21,321 nucleotides of DNA from a virus. Made by a program: the position numbers and the translations under genes. Of this stretch, positions 11,795 to 19,545 are shown in pieces. The notes beneath the pieces were generated by a model, which saw only the letters and a program-made list of their open reading frames with translations, did no database searches and was not told the origin of the DNA. The DNA lies in IMG/VR virus record IMGVR_UViG_3300020470_002359, positions 1 to 21,321 of that record. The stretch is one strand, 5' to 3'. The first letter of the stretch is position 1, and each line of letters opens with the position of its first letter.

Positions 11795-12535
11795 CTAGGT
11801 AAAGGATAATATGCTGGAGTTTATACGATCTTTGGCAATTTTAGCATACTTCTCGTCAATTTCAAACCCCAACCACTTGCGGTTAAGAGATTGTGACACT
11901 AATGCTGTTGTACCACTTCCCATGAATGGATCAAGTATGATATCATTCTCTTCTGTCGCCAGTAAGATACAATTTCTTACTAACTGTTCAGGAAATGGTG
12001 CTGGATGCTTCTTCTGCCTTTCAGGTGGAATATTCCACACTTCACCTATGTATGATGAATCTAATGCATTACGAAATGTCTTAGGTTTATCTTTACATAA
12101 CCAATAAATGTGCTCAGTACATGGTACTAATACATCATTACGAATGTTAGGTGAGTTGCGTCTATCCCATATTATTAATTGATACAAGTTAGCATAACTA
12201 TGCTGAAGAAAATCAGTTGGAAGATATGCTCTATTCTTATATCGTCTTGGTTTATGATTAAAGAATATACTACCATCAGGTTTAATAACACGATGACATT
12301 CATTTAAAAATGCAACCATCCATGCTTGATAATCTTCCTCTGGCATGTCATCGCCATAAGAATTGTAATCAATATTAAATTTGCCCCAGATTTGATTACC
12401 TAGGGCAACTTTACCTAATAGACCTTTCTTATTGTATGGTGGTGATGTTACAATGCAATTAATAGAATTGTCATCTAACTCACTCATACCTTCAAGGCAA
12501 TCAATTACTGAAATAGATTCCGATGAATGTGCCAT
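11795..12535 (-). CDS. Beta-class DNA methyltransferase (N4-cytosine or N6-adenine)
   Basis: This 246-aa protein transfers methyl groups from S-adenosylmethionine to DNA bases. Motif IV, TSPPYN (30-35), comes before motif I, DPFMGSGTT (202-210): the beta-class order (N6_N4_Mtase). TSPPY, rather than DPPY, is more common in N4-cytosine enzymes, so m4C is favoured but not proven. HPAPFPEQLV (177-186) is also typical. It overlaps the upstream gene by 31 nt. That gene looks like a possible nuclease, so the two could be a restriction-modification pair. Self-protection or gene regulation is an alternative. Confidence 0.88.
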   Translation of the reverse strand: MAHSSESISVIDCLEGMSELDDNSINCIVTSPPYNKKGLLGKVALGNQIWGKFNIDYNSYGDDMPEEDYQAWMVAFLNECHRVIKPDGSIFFNHKPRRYKNRAYLPTDFLQHSYANLYQLIIWDRRNSPNIRNDVLVPCTEHIYWLCKDKPKTFRNALDSSYIGEVWNIPPERQKKHPAPFPEQLVRNCILLATEENDIILDPFMGSGTTALVSQSLNRKWLGFEIDEKYAKIAKDRINSSILSFT

Positions 12536-13128
12536 AGTACATTGTAACGGTTAGAAGTTTTCTTCTTGCCTTCACGCTGGAAGTGGAATAGTGTCTTACC
12601 ATTCAATTTTAAATGGATGCCACCATTCAAAAACTTCCACTCTGCATTTTTAATTCTATCAAGGATCTCCTCATATGTCAACTTGTATTCAACATCATTT
12701 TTTATATCATTATAAATGACATGTGTGATGTCAAACCCATTGCGTATAATTAGATCTACTACTTTTTCCTTGTTTTCATTAAGGAAATCTCTAAATGCAT
12801 CAGTATAATCTGTGTGTATCTGATCTACCTTAAATCTATCTGTACCATAGTTATCAATAGCAGGACTACCACAAAACAAACGCACAAAAATAGAAGCATT
12901 ACCATTAAGACCAAGTTGCTCAATGAAATGCTTCTGTGTTGTTAGATGTACCTGTGTGGATGAACCACTGGCATTTTTAATACTTACTTTGTCATCACCA
13001 TTAGCACCATCAACTTTGGTACGAGATCCACCAATCTGTTGCAGTCCATGTGCATCACAAATTGCTTTCTCTTTTATCTCAGAGTATTCCTCTCTGATCT
13101 TGTAACCATCTGCTGCTGATAGTGGCAT
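12505..13128 (-). CDS. Candidate restriction-type nuclease next to methyltransferase
   Basis: This 207-aa protein was not recognised with certainty. Residues 35-66 read GSRTKVDGANGDDKVSIKN and then SSTQVHLTTQKHF: a D-x(8)-S-x-K arrangement (Asp40, Lys51) like a PD-(D/E)XK core with a Ser in the E position. The C-terminal part (FHFQREGKKKTSNRYN) is basic. Position directly before a methyltransferase, with overlap, fits a type II restriction endonuclease. An alternative is a DNA-binding or anti-host protein. No Shine-Dalgarno sequence is seen; a structured leader (13151-13315) precedes it. Confidence 0.5.
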   Translation of the reverse strand: MPLSAADGYKIREEYSEIKEKAICDAHGLQQIGGSRTKVDGANGDDKVSIKNASGSSTQVHLTTQKHFIEQLGLNGNASIFVRLFCGSPAIDNYGTDRFKVDQIHTDYTDAFRDFLNENKEKVVDLIIRNGFDITHVIYNDIKNDVEYKLTYEEILDRIKNAEWKFLNGGIHLKLNGKTLFHFQREGKKKTSNRYNVLWHIHRNLFQ

Positions 13129-13150
13129 GATAATGAATAATAATATTGTT

Positions 13151-13315
13151 GGCAGTTTCCTATCGCCTCCAAGTCTGAAACTACCAAAGGGACTTGCAGC
13201 AGTTGAGAGAACGGGGCATCGACATAGGTTTCACCTATATGCCCAAATTTACCTACTGGGAATCGCTTACACCTGAACCCTCTTTACGAGGCAGTAGAAC
13301 CGTTATCCCTCAACT
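13151..13315 (-). ncRNA. Structured leader or ncRNA: three-way junction plus pseudoknot
   Basis: On the minus strand AGTTGAG-type arms pair at 13201-13207/13309-13315 and 13210-13214/13300-13304. Inside are a hairpin (13214-13219/13239-13244 and 13224-13229/13233-13238) and a stem (13253-13258/13292-13297) with its own hairpin (13279-13282/13288-13291). Downstream, CAAGTC/GACTTG (13191-13196/13170-13175) interlocks with GGTAGTTTC/GAAACTGCC (13177-13185/13151-13159) as an H-type pseudoknot. The -10 box predicts an RNA 5' end at about 13314, right at the outer stem. It matches no family I know; a riboswitch or regulatory RNA is inferred. Confidence 0.65.
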
Positions 13316-13320
13316 CTTAT

Positions 13321-13379
13321 ATTATACAGCAGGTGGCGGTGGTGTGTCAGTAGCTTGTGCCACTTCCTCAACTGGTTGC
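13321..13379 (-). promoter_or_regulatory. Dyad-class promoter of the nuclease-ho1-pyrE transcript
   Basis: TATAAT (13321-13326). The dyad site (13356-13379; CCAGTTGAGGAAGTGGCACA) is 29 nt upstream. A CTGACA -35 (13345-13350) at 18-nt spacing is also present, the best -35 in this class. The stop codon of the gene at 13322-13597 lies in the -10 box. Confidence 0.65.
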
Positions 13380-13597
13380 TCTGGGGTTGTGCTTTGAGTA
13401 ACTTTACCATTAAACTTATTCTTTACCCAATCAACTACACCTTTCTCCTTTGCAAATGATACCACTTGAGATCCTAACTCATAAAGGTATATAAAAGGAA
13501 GAACAGCAAGATCAAAACCATCTAGGTCTCGAATCTTCTTTCGTAGTTCTTGTGTACGGTTTCCAATGGTCTCTGATACATGTGTTTCGTCAGTCAT
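13322..13597 (-). CDS. Hypothetical 91-aa protein with hydrophobic segment
   Basis: MTDETHVSETIGNRTQELRK is followed by GFDLAVLPFIYLYELGSQVV, a hydrophobic segment (about residues 27-46) that may be membrane-associated. A basic stretch follows, then a tail, PVEEVAQATDTPPPPAV, encoded by the next promoter. The stop is inside the -10 TATAAT. The gene lies 3 nt after the upstream stop. Confidence 0.65.
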   Translation of the reverse strand: MTDETHVSETIGNRTQELRKKIRDLDGFDLAVLPFIYLYELGSQVVSFAKEKGVVDWVKNKFNGKVTQSTTPEQPVEEVAQATDTPPPPAV

Positions 13598-13600
13598 GAT

Positions 13601-13975
13601 TTATCTTTCAGGTGGTTGTGCTTGGGGCAAGTTTCTTATGTTACCGTCAGTATTCTCCCAAGAGAATCCACCAGTCTGTGACCAAACACGACAGTGGATA
13701 AACTTCTCAGCATCATCTATTTCGGATTCATAAGGAAAATTTGTTTCAGCATACTGTATAGCATCTTGATCTGTGTCAAATGTAAGGAAATAATCATCAT
13801 CCGTCTTCAATGGTTCAAGTAAGATCGGATCTATCTTTCCATTATAAAATGCCACAACATCATCTCTCCTATCCTCAAGGCAATTGATTTCATAGTATAA
13901 AATTGCCTTCTTATGCGATATACAATAATGCTCTATAATTCTTGCTACTTCTAATACTTCTGGTATATTATTCAT
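13601..13975 (-). CDS. Hypothetical 124-aa protein
   Basis: MNNIPEVLEVARIIEHYCIS is followed by AILYYEINCLEDRRDDVVAF, then TFDTDQDAIQYAETNFPYES and FIHCRVWSQTGGFSWENTD. A mixed alpha/beta fold is likely. The start overlaps the oxygenase stop (ATGA). No family is recognised. Confidence 0.7.
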   Translation of the reverse strand: MNNIPEVLEVARIIEHYCISHKKAILYYEINCLEDRRDDVVAFYNGKIDPILLEPLKTDDDYFLTFDTDQDAIQYAETNFPYESEIDDAEKFIHCRVWSQTGGFSWENTDGNIRNLPQAQPPER

Positions 13976-14715
13976 GACTGGTAGTTAGCATAATGGCGTA
14001 GGATCTGGTGTTTTAAAGCATAGGTCTCTTGACTTATCAACTCACCAGCATTGGGTTGACTAACGTATTTATTACCGATAGCATCGAGACCTATGTATAT
14101 CTCTCGTATCCTTTTATCTTGAATAGCAGACTCCAACCAAAAGACACATACATGTCTCTCACCTGATGTAACCTCAGAAACACGATGCTTAATACCTGTA
14201 GGATATAATATTGCTTTACCTGCTGGTAACTTAAACTTTACTTCCTGAGTGCCAACATCAATACACAACTCACCACCTTCATAATCATATGGTTCGTTAA
14301 GAAAAACTGTTACAGAATAGTCAGTTCTTCTATTACCCATCTTCTGACTATCTACATGTTGATGATAATATCCACCTGTTAGATATTTTGAAAATATAAA
14401 ATCAGTATGGAAATTCCAACATGTTTGATGTCTTAGTTCCCAACACTCATCAACCATCTTCTGCATCTTAGATGCAGACTTACCATAATAAGATTGTTTC
14501 TTATAATGATTATGATAAGGATGAGAGGGATCAGGAAGATCAGCAATCATCTCTTGATTATTTTTTAAATCTTGGTATATATCAGATTTCTTCTGATCTG
14601 ATCCATATCCAACAGTAAACATCTTTCCAGCAGAAAAATCTGCCTTGGTAAAAGCTTCCTGTATATATTTTAAATCTTTATTATCTTTATCAAAAATATC
14701 AATAATATGAAACAT
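13972..14715 (-). CDS. PiuC/YbiX-like Fe(II)/2-oxoglutarate hydroxylase
   Basis: This 247-aa protein has the PKHD-hydroxylase pattern. HQHVD supplies the H-x-D pair (His120, Asp122), RTDYSVTVFLNEPYDYEGGE follows, then KLPAGKAILYPTGIKHRV with the distal His177 and SGERHVCVFW with Arg187 for 2-oxoglutarate. It belongs with bacterial PiuC/YbiX; the true substrate is unknown. There is no clear Shine-Dalgarno sequence; it is 17 nt downstream of the tail-chaperone-like gene. Confidence 0.88.
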   Translation of the reverse strand: MFHIIDIFDKDNKDLKYIQEAFTKADFSAGKMFTVGYGSDQKKSDIYQDLKNNQEMIADLPDPSHPYHNHYKKQSYYGKSASKMQKMVDECWELRHQTCWNFHTDFIFSKYLTGGYYHQHVDSQKMGNRRTDYSVTVFLNEPYDYEGGELCIDVGTQEVKFKLPAGKAILYPTGIKHRVSEVTSGERHVCVFWLESAIQDKRIREIYIGLDAIGNKYVSQPNAGELISQETYALKHQILRHYANYQS

Positions 14716-14732
14716 AATAAATTAAAGAATCA

Positions 14733-15617
14733 TCAACTTTGTGTATGCTGTCCAGTCTGTGTACCATGAGCAGAAGTACGATTACCATCCTTCGTTGTGA
14801 ATGAGATATCAAACTTGAGATCTCCATCAATCTTAGCAAGATACTTATTAAGTCTCTCATTAAGTTCATCATAAGTCTTGGTCTCCCAATCTGCATCACT
14901 AATGTATAGTTGAGGTAGATTAAGATACCTGTTAACTCTAAGTAACTTAACCTTAGCTTTCAGTGCAGCTGCATTCTGGAAATGAGCAGGGATAGACAAA
15001 TATGTAGTACCTCTTGAAGGATCTAATGTTAAGTAATCCGTAGGTGTTATAGGAAAGTCAACCTTAAACACATCATTACTTAACCATGCTGGATCTGCTG
15101 GCATGTCACGAAGATACTGACGATATGTTGCCCATAATGCTTTATCAGCAGTACTAAATGGAGAATCTGCCAACTGTGTATAATCACTGTCAAGAAGCAT
15201 ACGAGTTCTCATACCCTTGAATGATGATATGAGACCACTATACTCTTCTGTAAGTATACCAGAGATCTTATCCTTCTCTGCCTTAAGCTTCTCAATTCTT
15301 AATGTCTCGAACTTATTCGATAACTGATTATATAATGTCTGAGTCTGTTCCTTAGTAGGAGCAGTAAACTCATATCCAGTGAATGTAGAGGAACCTGTAC
15401 GATAATTCCACGCCTTCTTTTTCCTCTCACAATATAGAGTCATATCAGTGTAGATAGTGACGAATGCTAATTCATCATTATCTGTCCACCAATAATCTCC
15501 TATGGTAGTCTTAATCTCAGCTAATTCATCTGCTGTTAATGTTTCAACATGATTATTGAACCACAAAGACCCATCTTTAGGAGTAAATTGCAGTAGTGGT
15601 TTACCGTTGTTTGCCAT
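14733..15617 (-). CDS. Tail-fibre assembly/chaperone-like protein
   Basis: This is a 294-aa protein. Residues about 140-175 hold LLDSDYTQLADSPFSTADKA and LWATYRQYLRDMPADPAW, the signature of phage tail-assembly chaperone domains (S-D-x-T-Q...W-x-x-Y-R-Q-x-L-R-D). An N-terminal part with WWTDNDELAFVTIYTD and a central coiled helix precede it. Its place next to tail-collar genes fits a role in fibre folding. It is 4 nt from the upstream oxygenase gene. Confidence 0.75.
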   Translation of the reverse strand: MANNGKPLLQFTPKDGSLWFNNHVETLTADELAEIKTTIGDYWWTDNDELAFVTIYTDMTLYCERKKKAWNYRTGSSTFTGYEFTAPTKEQTQTLYNQLSNKFETLRIEKLKAEKDKISGILTEEYSGLISSFKGMRTRMLLDSDYTQLADSPFSTADKALWATYRQYLRDMPADPAWLSNDVFKVDFPITPTDYLTLDPSRGTTYLSIPAHFQNAAALKAKVKLLRVNRYLNLPQLYISDADWETKTYDELNERLNKYLAKIDGDLKFDISFTTKDGNRTSAHGTQTGQHTQS

Positions 15618-15621
15618 TTTA

Positions 15622-16329
15622 CTATGCCGTTGGACAATTAATGTACCATCCTGTCAATATATATTTAGTACCTTTAAGTGGTGGATTTCCACGGTGCTGA
15701 TGTGTGAATGCAGCAGGCCAAAATACAACCGTACCACGCTTAGGTGTAAATCTCTTATGTTGATGTAGGAATTCGGTTTCCCCACCCTCTTCAACATCAT
15801 TAAGATATATCATCCATACCAATGTGCGGTTTGACATCTCATATGTACTGTTCTCACAGTGCCACATATGATATCCTCCACCAGGTTGTGTTCTCTGTAA
15901 TTTCTGATCGTATGATATCAACTTACAGTTGAATGATCCATACTCCTGACAGTAATGAGCGAAACATGACTGTAGATACTGATTAATCTCAGCATGTAGC
16001 ATAGCATCCACATACTGTAGAAGAATAGACTCATCCTTTCTACCAAGTACAGTATTAGGGAACTGATTGACCCCTTGCATGACAGTTGTATCCTCATGGT
16101 CAGGATCATTAGGACTACCAGTCTCTTCTTGTCTTTCTGCTGCCCTCTCTCCTAGGTAGTCACCACTTGTGCTAGTATCAATAGCATCATCAATAGTCTT
16201 GATTAATTTATCACATAAAAATTTTGGTACATGATCTTCATATACTCCAATGTGCTGATCATACTTACCTTCCATCAACTCTACTGGTTTAATAGGTACG
16301 ATCTGACTCGTTGCTCTGGTTATTTGCAT
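15622..16329 (-). CDS. Prolyl-4-hydroxylase-like 2OG-Fe(II) oxygenase
   Basis: This 235-aa protein has GGGYHMWHCEN (His157, Glu159) where H-x-D is usual, then LVWMIYLNDVEEGGETEF, PKRGTVVFWPAAFTHQHRG with the distal His210, and GTKYILTGWY, where Lys222 may bind 2-oxoglutarate. This is the P4Hc pattern. The H-x-E variant is unusual. It is the first gene after the 16353-16381 promoter and lies between tail genes, so a virion protein could be its substrate (inference). Confidence 0.82.
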   Translation of the reverse strand: MQITRATSQIVPIKPVELMEGKYDQHIGVYEDHVPKFLCDKLIKTIDDAIDTSTSGDYLGERAAERQEETGSPNDPDHEDTTVMQGVNQFPNTVLGRKDESILLQYVDAMLHAEINQYLQSCFAHYCQEYGSFNCKLISYDQKLQRTQPGGGYHMWHCENSTYEMSNRTLVWMIYLNDVEEGGETEFLHQHKRFTPKRGTVVFWPAAFTHQHRGNPPLKGTKYILTGWYINCPTA

Positions 16330-16352
16330 ATTGAATTCAATTCAAGGATTTT

Positions 16353-16381
16353 ATTATAGCATACTAAAATGCTTTTATCAA
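16353..16381 (-). promoter_or_regulatory. Sigma70-like promoter with extended -10
   Basis: TTGATA (16376-16381), 17 nt, TATAAT (16353-16358) preceded by TATGC. The -35 overlaps the stop region of the tail-collar gene. The layout is nearly identical to 4977-5005. Confidence 0.7.
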
Positions 16382-17494
16382 GTACTTTAATCTAAAGTAC
16401 GGTTGCATGACTGGCAGTTCTTCTGCTGATTGCAATCTCATGTCCAGTGCAGCATCCCATAAGGATTTAGCAGCATTAGATAGTGTGAATGTACCAACAT
16501 TGAAGAATACACCAAGAGTATCTCCAGTATTATTAGAAATACCTACAGTCTTACTAAGAACATTACCCCTGTTGTTATCAGCAGTAAAGGTTGTTCCGAA
16601 CTTCTGGTTGATATTACCACCAATCTCAGTCCTGTTTACAAGACCTGATGATCCACCTGCTTCATCATTACCATATCCTGCATAGGTTGTTCCATATCCC
16701 CAGTTTAACATATGACTATGCTTTCTAAGTGATTGACCAAACCTAGAGTATGATAAAATACCTGCCTCAACAGAGTTCATGAAACCAACATCTTGTGCTG
16801 ATGCATAAGGATTACCAGCTGCTGCCTGAGTATTACCTCTTTGAGCATACCTTATCTCATGGTAGTGTGGACCTGGTATTGGTGTTGGAAATGCTTGTGT
16901 ACCAGTATTGGTTGCACCAGCACCCCATGTTACTGTACCACTAATATCAGAATTGACAACTGTTGTTACCTGACCAAAACCATCTGATGTAAATGTACTG
17001 ATATTAAATGTATCAGTAGCACCTCCACCAATAGTTTCTGGAGTAGATGGAGATCCAGGTGTAATTTCAGATGATGGTGGCAATTGTCTAACTGTCGTAA
17101 CAGAATATACACCACCTTCCGAACCTGCTGTATTTGGTTCTGCTAATGAATTTCCAGGTCCAGAAGTAGGAGTAAGAGTTAATCCTCCAGGTTGATTGCC
17201 ATCAACTGATCCAGTTCCTATTAATTTCTTAGATCTATAATCTGGTAAACTGAAATTTGTTGTTGTAGAACCATATGTATCTCCAATAACCTGATACAAT
17301 GCTCTATAGTCTGACTTACTTAAACTCTGACCTTCACATGGTAACCATCCTGGATAATTATCATCCAACTGCCAGTTAGATGCCTCAGTTGCTGGATTAG
17401 TACTATTAGTCCATGTACTATCTTTAGGCACACTAATTATAGTGCCTATTGCAGCACCAACTCTTGAATGAACTTTTGAGTAATTAGTTGCCAT
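16364..17494 (-). CDS. Tail-collar fibre protein 3 (376 aa)
   Basis: It begins MATNYSKVHSRVGAAIGTII. WLPCEGQSLSKSDYRALYQ and TTNFSLPDYRSKKLIGTG form the phage tail-collar motif (GWLxCxGxxL...Y-x-x-L...F-x-L-P-D). The remainder is Gly/Thr/Asn-rich beta structure, ending LPVMQPYFRLKYLIKAF, a common fibre end. It is one base after the next gene upstream and paralogous to 17496-18404 and 18406-19542. It probably forms part of a receptor-binding tail fibre. Confidence 0.88.
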   Translation of the reverse strand: MATNYSKVHSRVGAAIGTIISVPKDSTWTNSTNPATEASNWQLDDNYPGWLPCEGQSLSKSDYRALYQVIGDTYGSTTTNFSLPDYRSKKLIGTGSVDGNQPGGLTLTPTSGPGNSLAEPNTAGSEGGVYSVTTVRQLPPSSEITPGSPSTPETIGGGATDTFNISTFTSDGFGQVTTVVNSDISGTVTWGAGATNTGTQAFPTPIPGPHYHEIRYAQRGNTQAAAGNPYASAQDVGFMNSVEAGILSYSRFGQSLRKHSHMLNWGYGTTYAGYGNDEAGGSSGLVNRTEIGGNINQKFGTTFTADNNRGNVLSKTVGISNNTGDTLGVFFNVGTFTLSNAAKSLWDAALDMRLQSAEELPVMQPYFRLKYLIKAF

Positions 17495-17495
17495 G

Positions 17496-18404
17496 TTAGA
17501 ACTTAATAAAGAACTCTACTATAATATACTTAGGCACGATATCGTCCATCTTCAAAGTGTTCTGTTCAACCAATTTGGTTTCTGTCACAACATTAAATCC
17601 ATCTGAAGTAAATGCATTAATATGAGCATCAAAGTCATTATTTCTTTGTGGGAATGTTCTTTGAACAGTATGTTGATGAACAGATGTAGTCTGACTACCA
17701 GCAATAGGTGTTACTTGACCTATAACTGCGATACTATTAATACCAGGAAATTCTGGTGAAGCATCAGATACAGACATTCTAGCACTATAATCTTCAGTGT
17801 TTGAATATCCCCATACAGCCAAGTTACTGAAGTGACCATGCATTAGGAATCCACTATCATTTGCTACCTCAGTATCAAACACAACTCCCATATTAGTACC
17901 CCAGTTCTGGTTACTAATGAATGGAATATCCCATTCAGGTGTTGAGAATGAACCACTGTAGTTCATGTTGAGAGTTGTTCCCTGATTTAATGTAACATCA
18001 GCAGCAATACCAACCTTAGGAATTACTGTCTTTGGTGAAGTATTATTATCATCTACAGTATCACCAGTGTATACACCTGATGCATTACTGGCAATTATAG
18101 ACTTAGCACCTAAATCTGGCAACTGAAATGTTCCACCACTAGAAGCATTCTCAGCATTATCTTCTTTCAATGTTGTGCCATCTTTTCTAAACTTAGAGTT
18201 AGAACCAACACCAAGTATTTCTTTTAAGTTTGGGTAATCATTACCATTAAGGATAGATCCATCACACCTTAAAAATCCTGCTGGTAAATAATTTCTATGG
18301 TCTGTATCAGTAGGAGTCTTACCATCTAATGTTCTAGGAAACGCAATGATAGTACCTGGAAAACATCCATACTTACCTCTTTCAAATCCGTAGTTTACTG
18401 CCAT
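17496..18404 (-). CDS. Tail-collar fibre protein 2 (302 aa)
   Basis: It begins MAVNYGFERGKYGCFPGTII. The collar motif is FLRCDGSILNGNDYPNLKEI then GTFQLPDLGAKSIIAS. The C-terminal region has repeated Ser/Asn/Gly strands and ends KYIIVEFFIKF. It shares its N-terminal MA[V/T]NY start and C-terminal pattern with both neighbours, so the three genes look like a tandem duplication. It lies one base from each neighbour. Confidence 0.87.
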   Translation of the reverse strand: MAVNYGFERGKYGCFPGTIIAFPRTLDGKTPTDTDHRNYLPAGFLRCDGSILNGNDYPNLKEILGVGSNSKFRKDGTTLKEDNAENASSGGTFQLPDLGAKSIIASNASGVYTGDTVDDNNTSPKTVIPKVGIAADVTLNQGTTLNMNYSGSFSTPEWDIPFISNQNWGTNMGVVFDTEVANDSGFLMHGHFSNLAVWGYSNTEDYSARMSVSDASPEFPGINSIAVIGQVTPIAGSQTTSVHQHTVQRTFPQRNNDFDAHINAFTSDGFNVVTETKLVEQNTLKMDDIVPKYIIVEFFIKF

Positions 18405-18405
18405 C

Positions 18406-19542
18406 TTAATACGTCCTTATGATATGTAGAATGGATAACTGAGGTGTCTGCATATTACATGCTACAGTACCAATACCAACATTACCTGAATTTAATGGTG
18501 TCATGTTACCTCTACCAACATTATTTAAAACTAAAGTTGCTGGAACATTCATACTACCTTTAGTTATAGAATAGAACATCGATGGGTGTATGTGTGCATC
18601 CATCGTAACTTGTCCAGCATTAACAAAGTTAGCAAATAAGTGTGATGTATCAACAGCAGCAAATGACCAAGGAGAAGTAACAGTTCCCTCGGTATCCATA
18701 TTGGATGAGTCAACATAGTTATAGTTGGTGCTTTGGTTTTGTCCTGGATTTCTCCTAGCAGCCCAACCTTGAGCACCCTGAGCAGAATAACTACCTGGTC
18801 TTGTTAAGAATCTTCCTGAATAAAAATCTCCTGTACTTGCTTGGTTACCATCAAAAATTCCTATCCTCTGTCTTTCAGAAGTAGGAGTGTTTGCTTCCAT
18901 CCTGTTAAACTGTGGACTACCACAATCATCAGGACAGAATAAGAAACAGTTAGCATTTCCATTATCTTGACATGCTTCTGCCCACTGAGTAGGAGCACCA
19001 CAAACATCAAATGTTCCTGAACCAGCTGTTCCTTCACCAGATCCACCACCATGTGCATGAGTACCAATATGATAGTCTCCCAATGCTCTACCACAAGTTG
19101 TCAATCCATCAAAAAATACAGGATCATTCAATGTGACACCCTTAACAAAACCTAACATATTATTGATGTTTGCATTATATGATGCAAATAAATCTATATT
19201 TGAATTACGAATAGGGTTAACTTCATTCGCTGTATCATCAGTGTCATCAACTAAAGTTTTAAATGAATTCGGTATACTAAAATTAGAAAGACTATCATGT
19301 GATGTATGATAATCAACCAATGACTTAGCACCTATGTTTGGTAACTTAAAACTATTTCCTGCTACACCACCATATTTAATTCCAATAATCTCATACAAAT
19401 ATGGAAAGTCAGCAACATCTAGTTCCTGACCCTTACATTGAAGCCATCCTTTTGGTATCTTTGTGAGGTCACCAGTCCAAGGGACAATCGTACCAATCGC
19501 TGTCCCTTTTAGTGATTTTTGAAAGTTATAATTAACTGCCAT
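18406..19542 (-). CDS. Tail-collar fibre protein 1 (378 aa)
   Basis: It begins MAVNYNFQKSLKGTAIGTIV. The collar motif is GWLQCKGQELDVADFPYLYE then NSFKLPNIGAKSLVDY. The middle contains a Cys-rich stretch (FDVCGAPTQWAEACQDNGNA, then CFLFCPDDC) absent from the other two copies; it could be a receptor-contact or disulfide-stabilised loop. The protein ends LSILHIIRTY. It is 3 nt after the large structural gene. Confidence 0.88.
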   Translation of the reverse strand: MAVNYNFQKSLKGTAIGTIVPWTGDLTKIPKGWLQCKGQELDVADFPYLYEIIGIKYGGVAGNSFKLPNIGAKSLVDYHTSHDSLSNFSIPNSFKTLVDDTDDTANEVNPIRNSNIDLFASYNANINNMLGFVKGVTLNDPVFFDGLTTCGRALGDYHIGTHAHGGGSGEGTAGSGTFDVCGAPTQWAEACQDNGNANCFLFCPDDCGSPQFNRMEANTPTSERQRIGIFDGNQASTGDFYSGRFLTRPGSYSAQGAQGWAARRNPGQNQSTNYNYVDSSNMDTEGTVTSPWSFAAVDTSHLFANFVNAGQVTMDAHIHPSMFYSITKGSMNVPATLVLNNVGRGNMTPLNSGNVGIGTVACNMQTPQLSILHIIRTY

Positions 19543-19545
19543 TTA

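Noticed and set aside
13195-13320. tRNA or tmRNA at the structured leader
   Set aside because: There is a multi-branched fold, but no anticodon arm, T-arm consensus or CCA-type acceptor could be drawn.
13194-13397. Plus-strand 67-aa ORF
   Set aside because: It runs antisense through the structured leader and promoter; no ribosome site or protein-like pattern.
14066-14073. AATAAATA late-promoter match on the minus strand
   Set aside because: It is inside the oxygenase coding sequence and about 90 nt from the next start; likely chance.
18564-19094. Leu-rich ORFs inside the tail-collar gene
   Set aside because: Frame shadows of the fibre protein with biased Leu/His composition.
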